From: a virus
DNA length: 28,564 nucleotides
IMG/VR virus record: IMGVR_UViG_3300020202_000466
Location: 1-28,564 of that record
Strand: one strand, 5' to 3'
Shown piece after piece: positions 28,248 to 28,564 of the stretch. The position numbers were made by a program, and so were the translations under genes. The stretch's first letter is position 1. Each line of letters opens with the position of its first letter. The notes under the pieces are model-generated. The model saw nothing but the letters and a program-made list of their open reading frames with translations. It was not told the origin of the DNA and searched no databases.

Positions 28248-28564
28248 CAGTCGACGTGGACCACGGCCACGGTCGCCGTCACGTTGTCCAGCCGCCAGTT
28301 CGCGGCCGGCTTGTCGCACGCGAAGTTGTCCCAAATGCGGTAAAACGCCTCGTAGGCGTCCACCAGCGACGTGCCCGAGCCGACCTGCTTGAGCACCGCG
28401 CCGGACTCGTCGGCCCACTCGCCGCCGATCTCGACGTACCGCTGGAACGTGGACTTGTCGCAGCCGAACACCATCCCGTACGGCGCCCGCTTGTCCACCT
28501 TGATCGGGATGCCGCCGAACGAGAGCGAACCGCCCTTCGCCGCCTTCGTGCCGGCGTCGAGCGA
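28247..28564 (-). CDS. Probable major capsid protein, C-terminal part
   Basis: The last 105 residues of a protein open to the right window edge. The segment LSFGGIPIKVDKRAPYGMVF, then GCDKSTFQRYVE, fits the 'x-GIP-x-x-x-D ... P-x-G-x-x-F-x-L' block of HK97-fold capsid proteins, where a strand in the A-domain leads to a loop and helix. The end (ANWRLDNVTATVAVVHV) is beta-rich. Gene order downstream also suits a capsid gene. Confidence 0.6.
   Translation of the reverse strand, partial: SLDAGTKAAKGGSLSFGGIPIKVDKRAPYGMVFGCDKSTFQRYVEIGGEWADESGAVLKQVGSGTSLVDAYEAFYRIWDNFACDKPAANWRLDNVTATVAVVHVD

Noticed and set aside
26118-28343. 741-codon plus-strand frame
   Set aside because: Arg/Val/His-rich shadow of the virion genes; no domain, while the minus frames show tail and capsid features and ordered overlaps.
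1-28564. CRISPR array or insertion sequence
   Set aside because: No regularly spaced repeats with unique spacers and no transposase; the integrase is a phage-type tyrosine recombinase.

Overview
This window is most likely part of a temperate, tailed phage genome (Caudoviricetes) or a prophage, very rich in G+C. It carries virion genes, a lysis cassette, an integrase and a divergent two-repressor switch, and no recognisable host housekeeping gene. A Gram-negative host is inferred from a nested spanin-like gene pair and two small lipoproteins. A short-tailed (podovirus-like) virion is inferred from a beta-propeller protein and a run of large Gly/Ala/Pro-rich ejection-type proteins, with no tape measure or tail-tube gene visible.

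Right part (28564 down to 16117, all minus strand): late virion operon. It opens with the C-terminus of a probable major capsid protein cut by the window edge. Then come head/tail structural proteins, a putative beta-helix protein, a head-tail adaptor, a 517-aa beta-propeller-like protein, a tail-fibre-like protein, and five consecutive probable internal virion proteins. Several of these share short peptide modules.

Middle (16085 down to 12372, minus): lysis and accessory cassette. It holds a one-TM protein, a T4-type lysozyme, a chain of very small Cys-rich proteins, a calcineurin-like phosphoesterase, a two-TM holin candidate and overlapping spanin candidates. Identical 13-bp palindromes lie at the two ends of the lysis block.

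Switch (10344-12304): a Cro-like HTH gene (minus) and an XRE repressor (plus) diverge from a 93-bp region with two near-identical operator-like dyads and a near-consensus sigma70 promoter. The repressor is followed by two lipoprotein genes and a DUF6941-like gene, a probable lysogeny-expressed block.

Left part (10595 down to 1, minus): one long early operon of about 35 genes, mostly under 100 codons, nearly all joined by 1-4 nt overlaps (GTGA, ATGA, TTGA or TGATG). Recognisable members are a ribbon-helix-helix protein, tyrosine integrase, ERF-family annealing protein, a DNA methyltransferase and an HNH protein. The rest are small Cys/His-rich, coiled-coil or membrane proteins of unknown role. 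Short perfect hairpins, some in repeated copies, recur at gene junctions. No gene-free stretch exceeds 300 bases; the largest gaps are 12666-12878 (one uncertain plus-strand reading frame) and 7933-8056 (a cloverleaf-like inverted repeat next to the integrase).
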